From: Candidatus Tayloriibacteriota bacterium
Lineage (GTDB): Bacteria > Patescibacteriota > Minisyncoccia > Phycocordibacterales > PALSA-1337
NCBI GenBank assembly: GCA_023269245.1
Contig: JAHFMB010000009.1
Coordinates: forward strand, 1 to 16,373
Reading direction: 5' to 3'
Length of the DNA stretch: 16,373 nt
Part shown: positions 1-7,434 of the stretch, piece by piece
Position numbering within the stretch: position 1 is the first letter of the stretch
How the letters are laid out: every line of letters begins with the position of its first letter
Made by a program: the position numbers and the translations under genes
The notes under the pieces: generated by a model
The model's input: the letters and a program-made list of their open reading frames with translations, nothing else
What the model was told of the DNA's origin: nothing
Databases searched by the model: none

Positions 1-383
1 TCGTGGTTGTGGCCATTATCGTTATTTGGAATACGATTCGACTTATTGTGTACACGGCTCGGGATGAGATTTCGGTCATGAAGCTGGTCGGCGCAAGCAA
101 TACATACGTGCGCGGTCCACTCGTCGTCTCAGGTGTCATGTACGGAGTCATTTCTGGAGTCATTACCCTTATCTTGATGGCGGCTTTTGCCTACTGGAGC
201 GATGCGTTGATACTCAAATTTGCCGGCGTCCAGGTGGCATCTGATTTTGAATTAGCGGTGAACATGCTCTCTCGTTATTTTACAGGACATTTTGGTGAAA
301 TTTTTGTGATAATTATGGGCGCAGGGGTTATGTTGGGAGCAATCCCGAGCTATATAGCGGCACGACGATATCTCAAGGTTTAA
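1..383 (+). CDS. ftsX: Cell-division ABC permease FtsX, C-terminal part (5' end outside window)
   Basis: This is the last 127 or so codons of FtsX, the membrane partner of the FtsE ATPase, which transmits division signals to periplasmic or wall hydrolases. The frame is open at the window edge. What is seen: a membrane helix ending in NTIRLIVY, then the cytosolic motif RDEISVMKLVGAS, close to the R-x-E-I-x-[IV]-M-K-L-V-G-A signature of FtsX. A second hydrophobic stretch (PLVVSGVMYGVISGVITL), an external loop and a final helix (IFVIIMGAGVMLGAIP) follow, with a short basic C-terminus. This is the four-helix FtsX/MacB permease topology from helix 2 on. ftsE would be expected upstream. The gene ends 27 bases before the next one. 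It is a core gene and marks one border of the accessory surface region. The family is near certain; the choice of FtsX over another permease of the fold rests on the RDEI..MKLVGA motif. Confidence 0.9.
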   Translation, partial: VVVAIIVIWNTIRLIVYTARDEISVMKLVGASNTYVRGPLVVSGVMYGVISGVITLILMAAFAYWSDALILKFAGVQVASDFELAVNMLSRYFTGHFGEIFVIIMGAGVMLGAIPSYIAARRYLKV

Positions 384-400
384 CAGCTTCTCTCCACAGG

Positions 401-405
401 GGAGG
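401..405 (+). promoter_or_regulatory. Shine-Dalgarno GGAGG supporting the GTG start at 411
   Basis: GGAGG is a perfect five-base complement to the 3' end of 16S rRNA. It lies 5 bases before GTG 411 and inside a longer purine run (398-405). It is the only strong Shine-Dalgarno site I could find ahead of any gene here, and it favours the GTG at 411 over the GTG at 405, which overlaps it. A weaker AAGGG (428-432) precedes the alternative ATG at 441. Confidence 0.6.
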
Positions 406-410
406 TGCTT

Positions 411-2225
411 GTGAAGCATGATAGAATAAGGGTATTCGTCATGAGTGTATATGCACGAACCCAACGAGTGGCCGTCCGCACTCTTGCCATTGTCGCAGGT
501 ACGGCAATTGTCGCATTTGCACTACTCGTTTTTGTGCGCCTGATGGTCCATACGACACAGCCGGCTGAGGCGGCCAGCGTGATTTACTATCCAAATTTCT
601 GTCTCGGTGGCTGGAAATACCCACAGCATGCGAGCGGTCCTGCAGCTGTGACTGGCGATTTTGACCCAAGCAAGTTCAATGCGCAAAATTCGGCATATCT
701 TGAGTCGTCGATAGCGTCGCAGATGTTTTGCGGTTATTTCTCGGTACGCAATGCAAAAAATCCGCCAACAAAAGCAGTCATCTCGTTCAACTGGCTTTTG
801 GACTTCAAAGGAGCCACGGCCGACACACCAAAGATAGACTCATATACGAGCACGAGCTCCAACCCTTCGGGCATATCTCCGAACACTGGTTTTACTCCTC
901 CTGCTGCAACGTCGACAGTATCTACAACGACGCCACAGACCCAATCATCTTCAAGTAGCCCAAATACCGCGGCCGTGGGGGATTCAGTGAATACTCATGC
1001 GCCCTCCACCACAAATGGAACGTCGACGACGACCGAAATACCACTGATACCAAATTCAACAGACACAAACACGAATGCCACTACGACTGCAAGTCCTACC
1101 CCAGCGTCGCCCTCGCTAGATAATCCAACAACAAACTCGACTACACATCAGCCGACCACAAACTCTGACTCTGGAACCGCGCCAGGAACAGGCAGTGCGA
1201 ATACCGATGCAAACCCACCATCTTCAGGTCAGACAAACCCTCCTCCAGCTCCTGGGCCGGCACCTGCTTCCACACCTGCTCCTACGTCGGCTTCAGATCC
1301 AGCCCCTGCGCCCTCAGGTGATGCGCCAACAACCTTTAATACTCATCACAATCTTGGTTCACTCCTTTCTTCCTTGATTATTTCTGAGGTGCACGCGGCT
1401 GAAGTCGATGCGGTTGTCCAGTCGCCGCTCACAAGCGAGTCATTCAAAGATTATCTTGAGATCAGCTACAGTCTTGACGGTATCCGTTGGACTGCGATTG
1501 GTCGTGTCAACAGGGACAATTGGCAACATTTCTCCGTCGAGATTCCGGTGACCTCGTGGGATGAGGTAAAAAGGCTCCAAGTGATGGTCTCTGTTCTCCC
1601 AACTATCGACGAAAAACCGGATATATATTTGGATAGCATTTCTATGAAAGCGGAATACAAACAGACTGTTGCCGAGCTTGCGTCGCAGGGCCTTGCTGCA
1701 GTTTCAAACGCAGTCGATAGCCTGATCGGTGATGGTAACGGTCCTGAAAACGCATATGATATAGTTGCTGACGCCCCAGCACCTCGTCCGACGACCGAAC
1801 TCCGCACAAAAAAATTGCTGTTCCCATCGGTGGGTACAACCATTAGTATTATGCATGAGACGTTTGACAGCGAAGGGAGAGCATCTGGAAAGATTCAATC
1901 AAAAAAGGTCGCTGTCTCGGCGAGCGGAGAAGGTGCTTCATTGCAAGTATCAGGAAGCTGTGGAAAGAAGTATTTCGTGGTTCTTACCTACCGTAACATG
2001 GAAGATTATTTGAAACGACCACGGTCCTTTATAGTAAACAGGGCTGATGAATGCAGGGATGGCCATTTCTCTTTTGACCTCGCCTCACTCTCGCCTGAAA
2101 CGCGAGGAGGGTTGCAGTACCTTGTCGTTGGAGAACAAGGGGAAGAAGGGACATGGAATGTGGTGAGCGACATATTCCCAGTCACCATCGAGGCTACCAC
2201 TACCGTACAGATTATCAACCAGTGA
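411..2225 (+). CDS. Exported beta-sandwich surface protein with a long Thr/Ser/Pro-rich insert
   Basis: Function not recognised. With the GTG at 411 the product is 604 residues; an ATG start at 441 would give 594. Residues 21-46 form a hydrophobic signal or anchor helix, followed by AEAAS, which could be a signal peptidase site. Residues 55-144 begin a globular domain and end in a strand (KAVISFNWLLDFKG). Residues 143-320 are almost only Thr, Ser, Pro, Asn and Ala, ending in Pro-Ala repeats. Strand-rich sequence then resumes: DYLEISYSLDGIRW (357-370), NWQHFSVEIPVTSWDEVKRLQV, and PDIYLDSISMKAEY (413-426). This resembles the second half of a jelly-roll domain, as if the low-complexity stretch were inserted in a loop. 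A further C-terminal beta domain (residues 465-604) has two cysteines. Just after the insert, SLIISEVHAAEVDA looks like a second, internal signal-peptide end. The start lies 27 bases after ftsX, so co-transcription is possible. It is likely a cell-surface stalk protein. Confidence 0.75.
   Translation: MKHDRIRVFVMSVYARTQRVAVRTLAIVAGTAIVAFALLVFVRLMVHTTQPAEAASVIYYPNFCLGGWKYPQHASGPAAVTGDFDPSKFNAQNSAYLESSIASQMFCGYFSVRNAKNPPTKAVISFNWLLDFKGATADTPKIDSYTSTSSNPSGISPNTGFTPPAATSTVSTTTPQTQSSSSSPNTAAVGDSVNTHAPSTTNGTSTTTEIPLIPNSTDTNTNATTTASPTPASPSLDNPTTNSTTHQPTTNSDSGTAPGTGSANTDANPPSSGQTNPPPAPGPAPASTPAPTSASDPAPAPSGDAPTTFNTHHNLGSLLSSLIISEVHAAEVDAVVQSPLTSESFKDYLEISYSLDGIRWTAIGRVNRDNWQHFSVEIPVTSWDEVKRLQVMVSVLPTIDEKPDIYLDSISMKAEYKQTVAELASQGLAAVSNAVDSLIGDGNGPENAYDIVADAPAPRPTTELRTKKLLFPSVGTTISIMHETFDSEGRASGKIQSKKVAVSASGEGASLQVSGSCGKKYFVVLTYRNMEDYLKRPRSFIVNRADECRDGHFSFDLASLSPETRGGLQYLVVGEQGEEGTWNVVSDIFPVTIEATTTVQIINQ
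837..1370 (+). other. Mucin-like low-complexity insert within the 411 gene
   Basis: About 178 codons are dominated by Thr, Ser, Pro, Asn and Ala (for example TSTVSTTTPQTQSSSSS and a later PAPGPAPASTPAPT segment). No long exact nucleotide repeat is seen, so this is composition bias rather than a recent tandem expansion. The protein on both sides is ordered, strand-like sequence, so the stretch probably forms an extended and possibly glycosylated loop. Confidence 0.8.
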
Positions 2226-2254
2226 CGAATAACGGATAGGACGAAAAAACCGCT

Positions 2255-2878
2255 ATGAATATAACCGCAAAACACATCCAGCGATCAAACATCATTGCCA
2301 TTTTCCCTCAGGGGACTATTTCTTTACCCGAAGCTTCGCAGATTTTTGGTTTGTACTCGGCAGACCAAGTCAAAGGTGCAACTTTTTCCGATAATCCTTC
2401 GATGCTGACGCGCATTTTTGAATTTCCCGTTACTGGATTCCAATGGATTTTTGAACCGACCAAAATACGCCTGGAAGACAAGATGAACCGTTCGCCACAG
2501 GATGCAAAACTTGCCATAGAGATGAAACGGCTTCTCGGCGCGCTCTATCCTGATCGCCAACCCAGTGCATACGGGTTCAATTATGATATGATTTATCGCA
2601 TAGATACGGTAATCCCCATCAAGGAAATCGTGGGATCATTCCTGAAGCCGTCTTCACTCGAAGAGGTCAAGGAATTCGGCTGGCAATATACCTTAGTCAA
2701 AGACAAAGGGAAGCGCGCCGAGACGTATTTTTTCAAGATGGTGTCGCCGATAGAATACGGCGTGCACGCGAATTTTCATTTCAACGAGGTGGTATTGCCG
2801 AAGAGTGAGGATCTGCAGGAATCCTTTGAACGCAAGTATGCGGATGCGGATGAAAGTTTGGCGCATATCACCATGTAA
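2255..2878 (+). CDS. Unrecognised soluble protein, 207 residues
   Basis: I do not recognise this family. There is no signal peptide or membrane segment, so it should be cytosolic. It looks like a mixed alpha/beta protein: a first strand IIAIFPQGTISL (13-24), a Phe/Trp-rich patch (IFEFPVTGFQWIFEPTKIRL, 54-73), a helix (PQDAKLAIEMKRLLGALYP, 81-99), then a second half with YGFNYDMIYRIDTVIPIKEI and a late beta region, EYGVHANFHFNEVV (167-180). The tail is acidic. The ATG at 2255 is the first after the previous stop, 29 bases downstream; the nearest SD-like sequence (TAGGA, about 2237-2241) is too far away to be convincing. It opens a compact series of genes with viral-looking members (tail-fibre-like protein, glycosyltransferase, methyltransferase), so a virus-derived or surface-modification role is possible. 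Nothing in the sequence itself proves this. Confidence 0.75.
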   Translation: MNITAKHIQRSNIIAIFPQGTISLPEASQIFGLYSADQVKGATFSDNPSMLTRIFEFPVTGFQWIFEPTKIRLEDKMNRSPQDAKLAIEMKRLLGALYPDRQPSAYGFNYDMIYRIDTVIPIKEIVGSFLKPSSLEEVKEFGWQYTLVKDKGKRAETYFFKMVSPIEYGVHANFHFNEVVLPKSEDLQESFERKYADADESLAHITM

Positions 2879-2900
2879 TTTTTCCATTCCCATTTAACCC

Positions 2901-4508
2901 ATGTCCATCCAAGACGGAAAAGTGTTCCTGTACATATCGAAAAACCGCAACGCCCTCGTAGTTGGCGTACTTATGGTTGTACAGGTGGCACTTTCTGTTG
3001 TGCTTTCGATTTCGCTTGCTGGCCATTTGATTTGGCCTGAGAAAAGTTCTGCCGCAGCCGGTGCGCCGCTCAAAATAGCATATGAGGGACGTCTTACCGA
3101 TAGTTCGGGTAATGCCCTTGGCGGTACGGGCACGGTCTATTGTTATCGTTTTTCTATCTATGATGCCTCATCGGGAGGGAACAAGCTGTGGCCGGGTGGG
3201 ACGCCGACAAATACCACTGCAACGACGACGGACGGGGTTTTCAATGCTGTTGTTGGACAGGCAGACACCCTAAGTTCGTCGGTCTTTGATTTTTCGACGA
3301 CATCCATTGCGTATCTCCAAGTCGAAGTGAACACGGTCACATCTACCTGCGGCGGTTCGTGGGAGGCGCTCTTGCCGCGCCAGCAGGTCCTCTCATCGGG
3401 ATATGCGATGCAGTCTGCAAATGTGTATGGGTCGCTCTTGAAAACTGATCCAACTCTCAATATTGTCCAAGTCGGCGCCGGCGGCCAAGCAAACCCGGTT
3501 GAGCTTGCGCTCGATACGAACAATACGACTGCAGAATATGTCGGACAGTCGTGCTCCACGAGCGGCTACATGTGGTACAACTCAGTGACGACGCAGGCGC
3601 TCATCTGCGAGAATGGCGTTATAGAAGAATTGGGCACCTCCGGTACGACTACTATTGCAGCCATCAACGCGAACGGCGGTACGCCGGCAAGCGTGGGGAC
3701 GGTCAATTTTGATAATGCGAACGGTGTGACCTTCGGTATCAACCAAGGTACAATCACCGCGAGCGTGAATGCGGCTGGAGGAGGACAAACCATATCACAT
3801 TGGCCACCGGTCCCTACAGGATTAGCATCGAATACAAATAACACCGGGACCTCAGGAGCTACAGGAGGGTCAACACAGTTTTCTGCAGTGTTCCGCGTGG
3901 CACCTATGATTGTTGAGGATGCAGTTACGTATAACCGCGCAAATCTCTGGGTATCCAATGTGACCGTTGCCGGTACAGGAACCGCCTCGGTGAACCGCTA
4001 TGTGGGAATATATACCTTGAATGGCGGAACGGCGTTGTCACTACTCTCATCATATATGTTCAGACACGAAATGACGCAGAACAGCGTCACGGCGGTGAGC
4101 CATAGGTTTTACTGGGGGACCAATAGCACGTCGAACAGTTCATCTTCGGGGGGCAACATATCGGCAAACTATGCTGGTGTTCGCGCCCTCCCTATTCTTA
4201 CCGGGGCCAACTCGTTCTCCGCAGGCCAGTACTGGATTGTATACGGACAGAACAATATCACGGGCGGGTCTAACGTCGTGTCTGGATATAACAACATGTT
4301 CCTCAATGAATCACAGACGACCGCTGGCCAGCTCGGATCGGCGGCTACCATATCGCCATTCAGATTCCTCGGTGTTTTTTCATCTACTACGAATACCAAC
4401 GTTGTCACTGCTGTCTTCATGCCAAGCTCCATAAATACCACCGCTATCACAAATACAGGCGGTACAAGCCAGCACTTGTGGCCGTATATCAACCTCATCA
4501 GCTCATAA
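2901..4508 (+). CDS. Membrane-anchored surface protein with phage tail-fibre-like sequence
   Basis: 535 residues. Residues 18-45 form one hydrophobic helix, a signal or N-terminal anchor. Residues 55-170 are a beta domain of the type IAYEGRLTDSSGNAL ... GVFNAVVG ... YLQVEVN ... LPRQQVLSSGYAMQSA, a pattern I associate with tail-fibre and collar-type proteins and bacterial surface adhesins. At 221-245, GYMWYNSVTTQALICENGVIEELG is the repeat seen where tail fibres list node data. At 265-291, VGTVNFDNANGVTFGINQG followed by a TITASVN segment strongly recalls the SNGVSFG-type repeats of tailed-phage fibres in metagenomes. The C-terminal half (300-535) is rich in Asn, Thr, Ser and Gly with regular strands, and is probably the receptor-binding or spike part. 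No SD is visible before the ATG at 2901. The next gene starts one base after its stop. The best reading is an adhesin or receptor-binding protein held by the cell membrane; a true virion protein would not usually carry the anchor helix. Confidence 0.7.
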   Translation: MSIQDGKVFLYISKNRNALVVGVLMVVQVALSVVLSISLAGHLIWPEKSSAAAGAPLKIAYEGRLTDSSGNALGGTGTVYCYRFSIYDASSGGNKLWPGGTPTNTTATTTDGVFNAVVGQADTLSSSVFDFSTTSIAYLQVEVNTVTSTCGGSWEALLPRQQVLSSGYAMQSANVYGSLLKTDPTLNIVQVGAGGQANPVELALDTNNTTAEYVGQSCSTSGYMWYNSVTTQALICENGVIEELGTSGTTTIAAINANGGTPASVGTVNFDNANGVTFGINQGTITASVNAAGGGQTISHWPPVPTGLASNTNNTGTSGATGGSTQFSAVFRVAPMIVEDAVTYNRANLWVSNVTVAGTGTASVNRYVGIYTLNGGTALSLLSSYMFRHEMTQNSVTAVSHRFYWGTNSTSNSSSSGGNISANYAGVRALPILTGANSFSAGQYWIVYGQNNITGGSNVVSGYNNMFLNESQTTAGQLGSAATISPFRFLGVFSSTTNTNVVTAVFMPSSINTTAITNTGGTSQHLWPYINLISS

Positions 4509-4509
4509 T

Positions 4510-5238
4510 ATGAAACCTGCAGTCATCATAGAAAATTTGAATCTCGGACTTCATAATGCTGATTTAGCGGCATCTATTGAGCGTCTCAACAAGAGCAAAA
4601 CCTATCAGGATCTTTCGACCATTATCGTATGTCCTACGCGAGGCATGATTTCTGACCGCGTGGTACAGTCGTGGATGGGCATGATTCGTCCCATGAATCA
4701 AAAAGTCATCGGCCCTTTGTTCATACGCGGGTACGAAGTCGGCCAGGCGTATAATATGGCAGTCGAGATGATTCTAGGGAATCCGGAACTTTCGAAATGG
4801 AAATACATGCTAACTATTGAGGAAGATAATCTTCCGCCACCGGACGGGCTAATAAAGTTATACGAAAGCATGGATAGATATGATGTCGTAGGAGGATTGT
4901 ATTGGACGAAGGGGGAAGGGGGACAGCCAATGATTTATGGCGACCCGATTATCGAACCAGTCAATTTTATTCCCCAAAAGCCTATCCCGGATACGGTGCA
5001 ACAGGCTCGAGGGCTTGGCATGGGCTTCAATTTGTTCAAGATAGAGATGTTCAAAGATGAACGTTTCAACAAGCCATGGTTTGAAACCAAGCAGGAATTT
5101 ATTCCCGGCGTCGGTGCCAAGGTGTACACACAAGACCTTTATTTTTATGAACACGCCGGCAAACTCGGCTATAGATTCGCGTGTGATACTCGGATACGGG
5201 TCGGCCATCTTGATCCGCAAACTGATGTAGTATGGTAG
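4510..5238 (+). CDS. GT-A-like glycosyltransferase, phage/metagenome type
   Basis: 242 residues, soluble, no signal peptide. The N-terminal part has a strand STIIVCPTRGMI (36-47) and an MIRPMNQKVIGPLFIRGYEVGQAYNMAVE segment, which fits the nucleotide-binding start of a family 2-like GT-A fold, with an R..N..A-type helix. YMLTIEEDNLPPPDGL (99-114) fits the DxD position: a strand, an acidic triad at 104-106 and the Pro-rich turn that often follows. GLGMGFNLFKIEMF (168-181) and YTQDLYFYEHAGKLGYR (206-222) match the acceptor-side region and the [ED]D..F...a...G motif, with Asp209 a candidate base. VGHLD (231-235) supplies a histidine often used as a metal ligand. Donor and acceptor cannot be told. 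The gene starts one base after the tail-fibre-like gene, so it is almost certainly co-expressed and may modify that protein or a cell-wall glycan. Confidence 0.7.
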   Translation: MKPAVIIENLNLGLHNADLAASIERLNKSKTYQDLSTIIVCPTRGMISDRVVQSWMGMIRPMNQKVIGPLFIRGYEVGQAYNMAVEMILGNPELSKWKYMLTIEEDNLPPPDGLIKLYESMDRYDVVGGLYWTKGEGGQPMIYGDPIIEPVNFIPQKPIPDTVQQARGLGMGFNLFKIEMFKDERFNKPWFETKQEFIPGVGAKVYTQDLYFYEHAGKLGYRFACDTRIRVGHLDPQTDVVW

Positions 5239-5257
5239 TCTACGTTCATAACACCAT

Positions 5258-6262
5258 ATGAAGAAATTTTTTATTATACAAATAGTGTTCGGGGTGATAC
5301 TCATCGTGTTGTTCGTGGGATACATGAACACCTCTGCATCGCGCGGTGCGGTATCCATCGTGGCGACACCGGTCGCCATGCCGCATCAGGCGCTACAGAC
5401 TGGGAATGCCACGTCGTCGCAGTTTTCATTCATAAATCCGATCATTGGCGCCGGCATCAACAAACATTTCATCATCAATTTTAAGCCGCTCAAAGCGCAG
5501 TTGCAGGACATCCAAAAAAAGTATTCAGCGAAAACCTATGTGTATTTCTTGTACCTCAACAACGCGGCGTGGGTTGGCTTGAATGAGCGGGATGAATTTA
5601 CTGCGGCGAGCACTATCAAAGTACCGATTGCTATGGCAATCATGAAAGCTGTCGAGGATAAAAAACTCAACTTGTCTGATTCGTATCCGCTCGCCGATCT
5701 CGACTTGGATAAAGGCTTTGGGGATCTCTACAAGGTCGGCGCCGATCGGGAATTTACTGTTGAAGAGTTGATGACAATTATGCTCAAACAATCCGACAAC
5801 ACCGCCATGAAAGCCGTCATTGGCATATTTGATCGTATCGGCATTCCTGATCCATTGGCCAATATATACGAATTTCTTGGATGGGAATTTACCCAGAAAC
5901 TTCCTGAGTTTGGCGCGGCACCTGATTACTCGAAAATCAATCTCAAAACGCTCTCGAATTTGTTTCTTGCGCTGTATGACGCCAAATATGTAAGTGTTGA
6001 ACATTCGGGTAACATATTGGCATACCTCTCAGACACGCCGTTCGTCGATCGGATTGTGGCGGGAGTTCCTTCGGACGTCGTGGTAAGTCACAAAATAGGC
6101 ACAGCGGCAGGGGACAACACGTATTCCGATTGCGGCATTATCTATGCACCGAATCGGCATTATGTCCTGTGCTTGGGTGTGAGCGGCACCACTGAAAAAA
6201 ACGCAAGCATGTTTATGGCCGATATTTCCAAAGTGGTCTATGAATATGTCATAAAGAATTGA
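5258..6262 (+). CDS. Exported beta-lactamase-fold serine hydrolase (class A-like, not a typical penicillinase)
   Basis: 334 residues with an N-terminal membrane helix (4-22) and a spacer, so the catalytic domain (about 75-334) should lie outside the membrane. The three active-site elements of the serine beta-lactamase/DD-peptidase fold are present: S118-T-I-K121 (nucleophile and lysine), S179-D-N181, and H278-K279-I-G281-T (KTG equivalent, with Ile for Thr). The helix after SxxK and the NLKTLSNLF segment (228-236) also match the class A-like family (Beta-lactamase2). The class A omega-loop motif E-x-x-[LI]-N with the deacylating Glu166 is not recognisable: the loop reads FGAAPDYSKIN (218-228). 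It is therefore more likely a peptidoglycan peptidase/esterase or a non-hydrolysing binder than a resistance enzyme. The ATG at 5258 lies 19 bases after the previous stop with no SD; the methyltransferase start follows its TGA by one base. TGA as its stop argues for the standard code. Confidence 0.8.
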   Translation: MKKFFIIQIVFGVILIVLFVGYMNTSASRGAVSIVATPVAMPHQALQTGNATSSQFSFINPIIGAGINKHFIINFKPLKAQLQDIQKKYSAKTYVYFLYLNNAAWVGLNERDEFTAASTIKVPIAMAIMKAVEDKKLNLSDSYPLADLDLDKGFGDLYKVGADREFTVEELMTIMLKQSDNTAMKAVIGIFDRIGIPDPLANIYEFLGWEFTQKLPEFGAAPDYSKINLKTLSNLFLALYDAKYVSVEHSGNILAYLSDTPFVDRIVAGVPSDVVVSHKIGTAAGDNTYSDCGIIYAPNRHYVLCLGVSGTTEKNASMFMADISKVVYEYVIKN

Positions 6263-6263
6263 T

Positions 6264-6809
6264 ATGAAATTATTCGGAAAAGGAGAGTCAAAGGGAATAA
6301 AGCTTGATGTGGCATGCGGGCAGAACAAACGCGAAGGATTTGTCGGGGTTGATATAGCGCCTGGACCAGGGGTTGACGTCGTCTGGGACCTTGAGCAGTA
6401 TCCGTGGGAGCCGTTCAAAGATAACAGCGTAAAAGAAATCAATGTCAGTCACTATGCCGAGCATACAAAGGACCTGATGAAGTTTATGAATGAAGTTTGG
6501 CGTATTTGCGAAGACGGCGCCAAAGTGACCATTATTGGTCCTTACTACACCTCCATGAGGTGCTGGCAGGATCCGACGCATACCCGCGCTTTGTCCGAGG
6601 CGACATGGCTGTATTATCAAAAATCATGGCGTGAGATAAACAAGCTGGCGCATTATCCGATCGTGTGTGATTACGAAGTGACCAACCTCATTTTGTTTTT
6701 TAACGAACCGTGGAATCAGAAATCTGAAGAGGCAAAGCAGTTTGCCATCAAGCACTATTGGAATGTGGTATCGGACATCATGGTCGAACTCAAAGTCAAG
6801 AAGGTGTAA
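6264..6809 (+). CDS. Small SAM-dependent methyltransferase (class I, type 11-like)
   Basis: 181 residues, soluble. Motif I is KLDVACGQNK (13-22), a variant of the LDLGCGxxK loop that holds SAM, followed by FVGVDIAPG with Asp30 at the end of strand 2, which usually binds the ribose. VSHYAEHTKD (61-70) is in the place of the HVLEH motif after strand 4, then a helix and GAKVTIIGPY (strand 5). QDPTHTRALSEATW (102-115) is a feature of a branch of these enzymes found in bacterial glycan loci and phages. The substrate is unknown; no nucleic-acid or lipid-specific domain is attached. The start codon lies one base after the stop of the beta-lactamase-fold gene, with no SD, so translation is probably coupled. 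Together with the glycosyltransferase it suggests surface glycan tailoring. The family is well supported and the role is open. Confidence 0.8.
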   Translation: MKLFGKGESKGIKLDVACGQNKREGFVGVDIAPGPGVDVVWDLEQYPWEPFKDNSVKEINVSHYAEHTKDLMKFMNEVWRICEDGAKVTIIGPYYTSMRCWQDPTHTRALSEATWLYYQKSWREINKLAHYPIVCDYEVTNLILFFNEPWNQKSEEAKQFAIKHYWNVVSDIMVELKVKKV

Positions 6810-6866
6810 GAATAATGGTGAGGTGCAATAAGGATGCGGTGATTGGGTATCAAACATCAATAACGT

Positions 6867-7391
6867 ATGGTAAAAATTGTTCCTAACATAGAAAAATTAC
6901 TCCGTACAAACACCGCTTTGGTATTTTTGTGCGTGATTTCGATCGGAGTATTAATCTTACTGTTTCGTCACTCCAGTAATAAGGAACCGGTTGTCGCACC
7001 AATTATCACACCGATTTCGTCCACAGTGGGACAGTCATCTGATTTTTCTTCTGTAGGTGTCGAAGATTTGGTGCCTTCTCTATCAGCATCACCATTCAGA
7101 AATGCGCCGGCACCAGAGGCGCTTCCGACGTTTGTCTTTAAGGGCCAAGCAACCGCCAAAACGTCATTTACATGTACCGATGTCTATGACGTGGCGTTGA
7201 TTTATCCAATGTCTATTGATTATCGTTTGTACCCACTTTCTTCACTCTACAACCGCGCAACTCCCTGTGCCAAGGGCACCACATTATCACAAACTATTTC
7301 ACTCGAGCATGTAAGGACTGAGACAGGTTCGACATATTACATAGTTCGTGCGCATCAAGGTAAAAAGGGAGGATGGTATGCGCCATACTAG
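6867..7391 (+). CDS. Single-pass exported protein, unknown function
   Basis: 174 residues, family not recognised. One hydrophobic helix at 15-33, preceded by basic residues, suggests an N-in/C-out anchor. A disordered Pro/Ser/Ala-rich spacer (about 38-85) follows, then a compact C-terminal domain (86-174) with two cysteines (103 and 134) that could form a disulphide. Its end, STYYIVRAHQGKKGGWYAPY, resembles the last strand of a small SH3-like wall-binding domain, but the match is too weak to name it. The gene sits 57 bases after the methyltransferase with no SD before the ATG and no clear promoter in the gap. It is the last gene before the promoter at 7419-7427, so it probably ends the upstream transcription unit. 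Confidence 0.7.
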   Translation: MVKIVPNIEKLLRTNTALVFLCVISIGVLILLFRHSSNKEPVVAPIITPISSTVGQSSDFSSVGVEDLVPSLSASPFRNAPAPEALPTFVFKGQATAKTSFTCTDVYDVALIYPMSIDYRLYPLSSLYNRATPCAKGTTLSQTISLEHVRTETGSTYYIVRAHQGKKGGWYAPY

Positions 7392-7418
7392 GCGTATCAG
7401 AGCTCATCTTCGATAATT

Positions 7419-7427
7419 TGCTATACT
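7419..7427 (+). promoter_or_regulatory. Extended -10 promoter, predicted leaderless start
   Basis: TGCTATACT matches the extended -10 form TGnTATAnT; no -35 is seen at 16-18 bp. The usual distance puts the transcript start at about 7434, one base before the ATG at 7435. TATAAT at 7427-7432 overlaps it; used as the -10, it would start the transcript inside the gene, so the first hexamer is preferred. Confidence 0.55.
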
Positions 7428-7434
7428 ATAATCC

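Noticed and set aside
837..1370. Tandem DNA repeat or CRISPR-like array in the Thr/Ser-rich region
   Set aside because: Only short codon-level similarity (ACN, TCN, CCN) is seen; no regular unit or spacer structure.
5258..6262. Calling the gene a beta-lactamase resistance determinant
   Set aside because: The omega-loop glutamate motif is absent and KTG is KIG; the context is surface modification.
2255..6809. A prophage
   Set aside because: No capsid, portal, terminase, integrase, lysis or att-like repeat is seen, and the fibre-like protein has a cellular membrane anchor.
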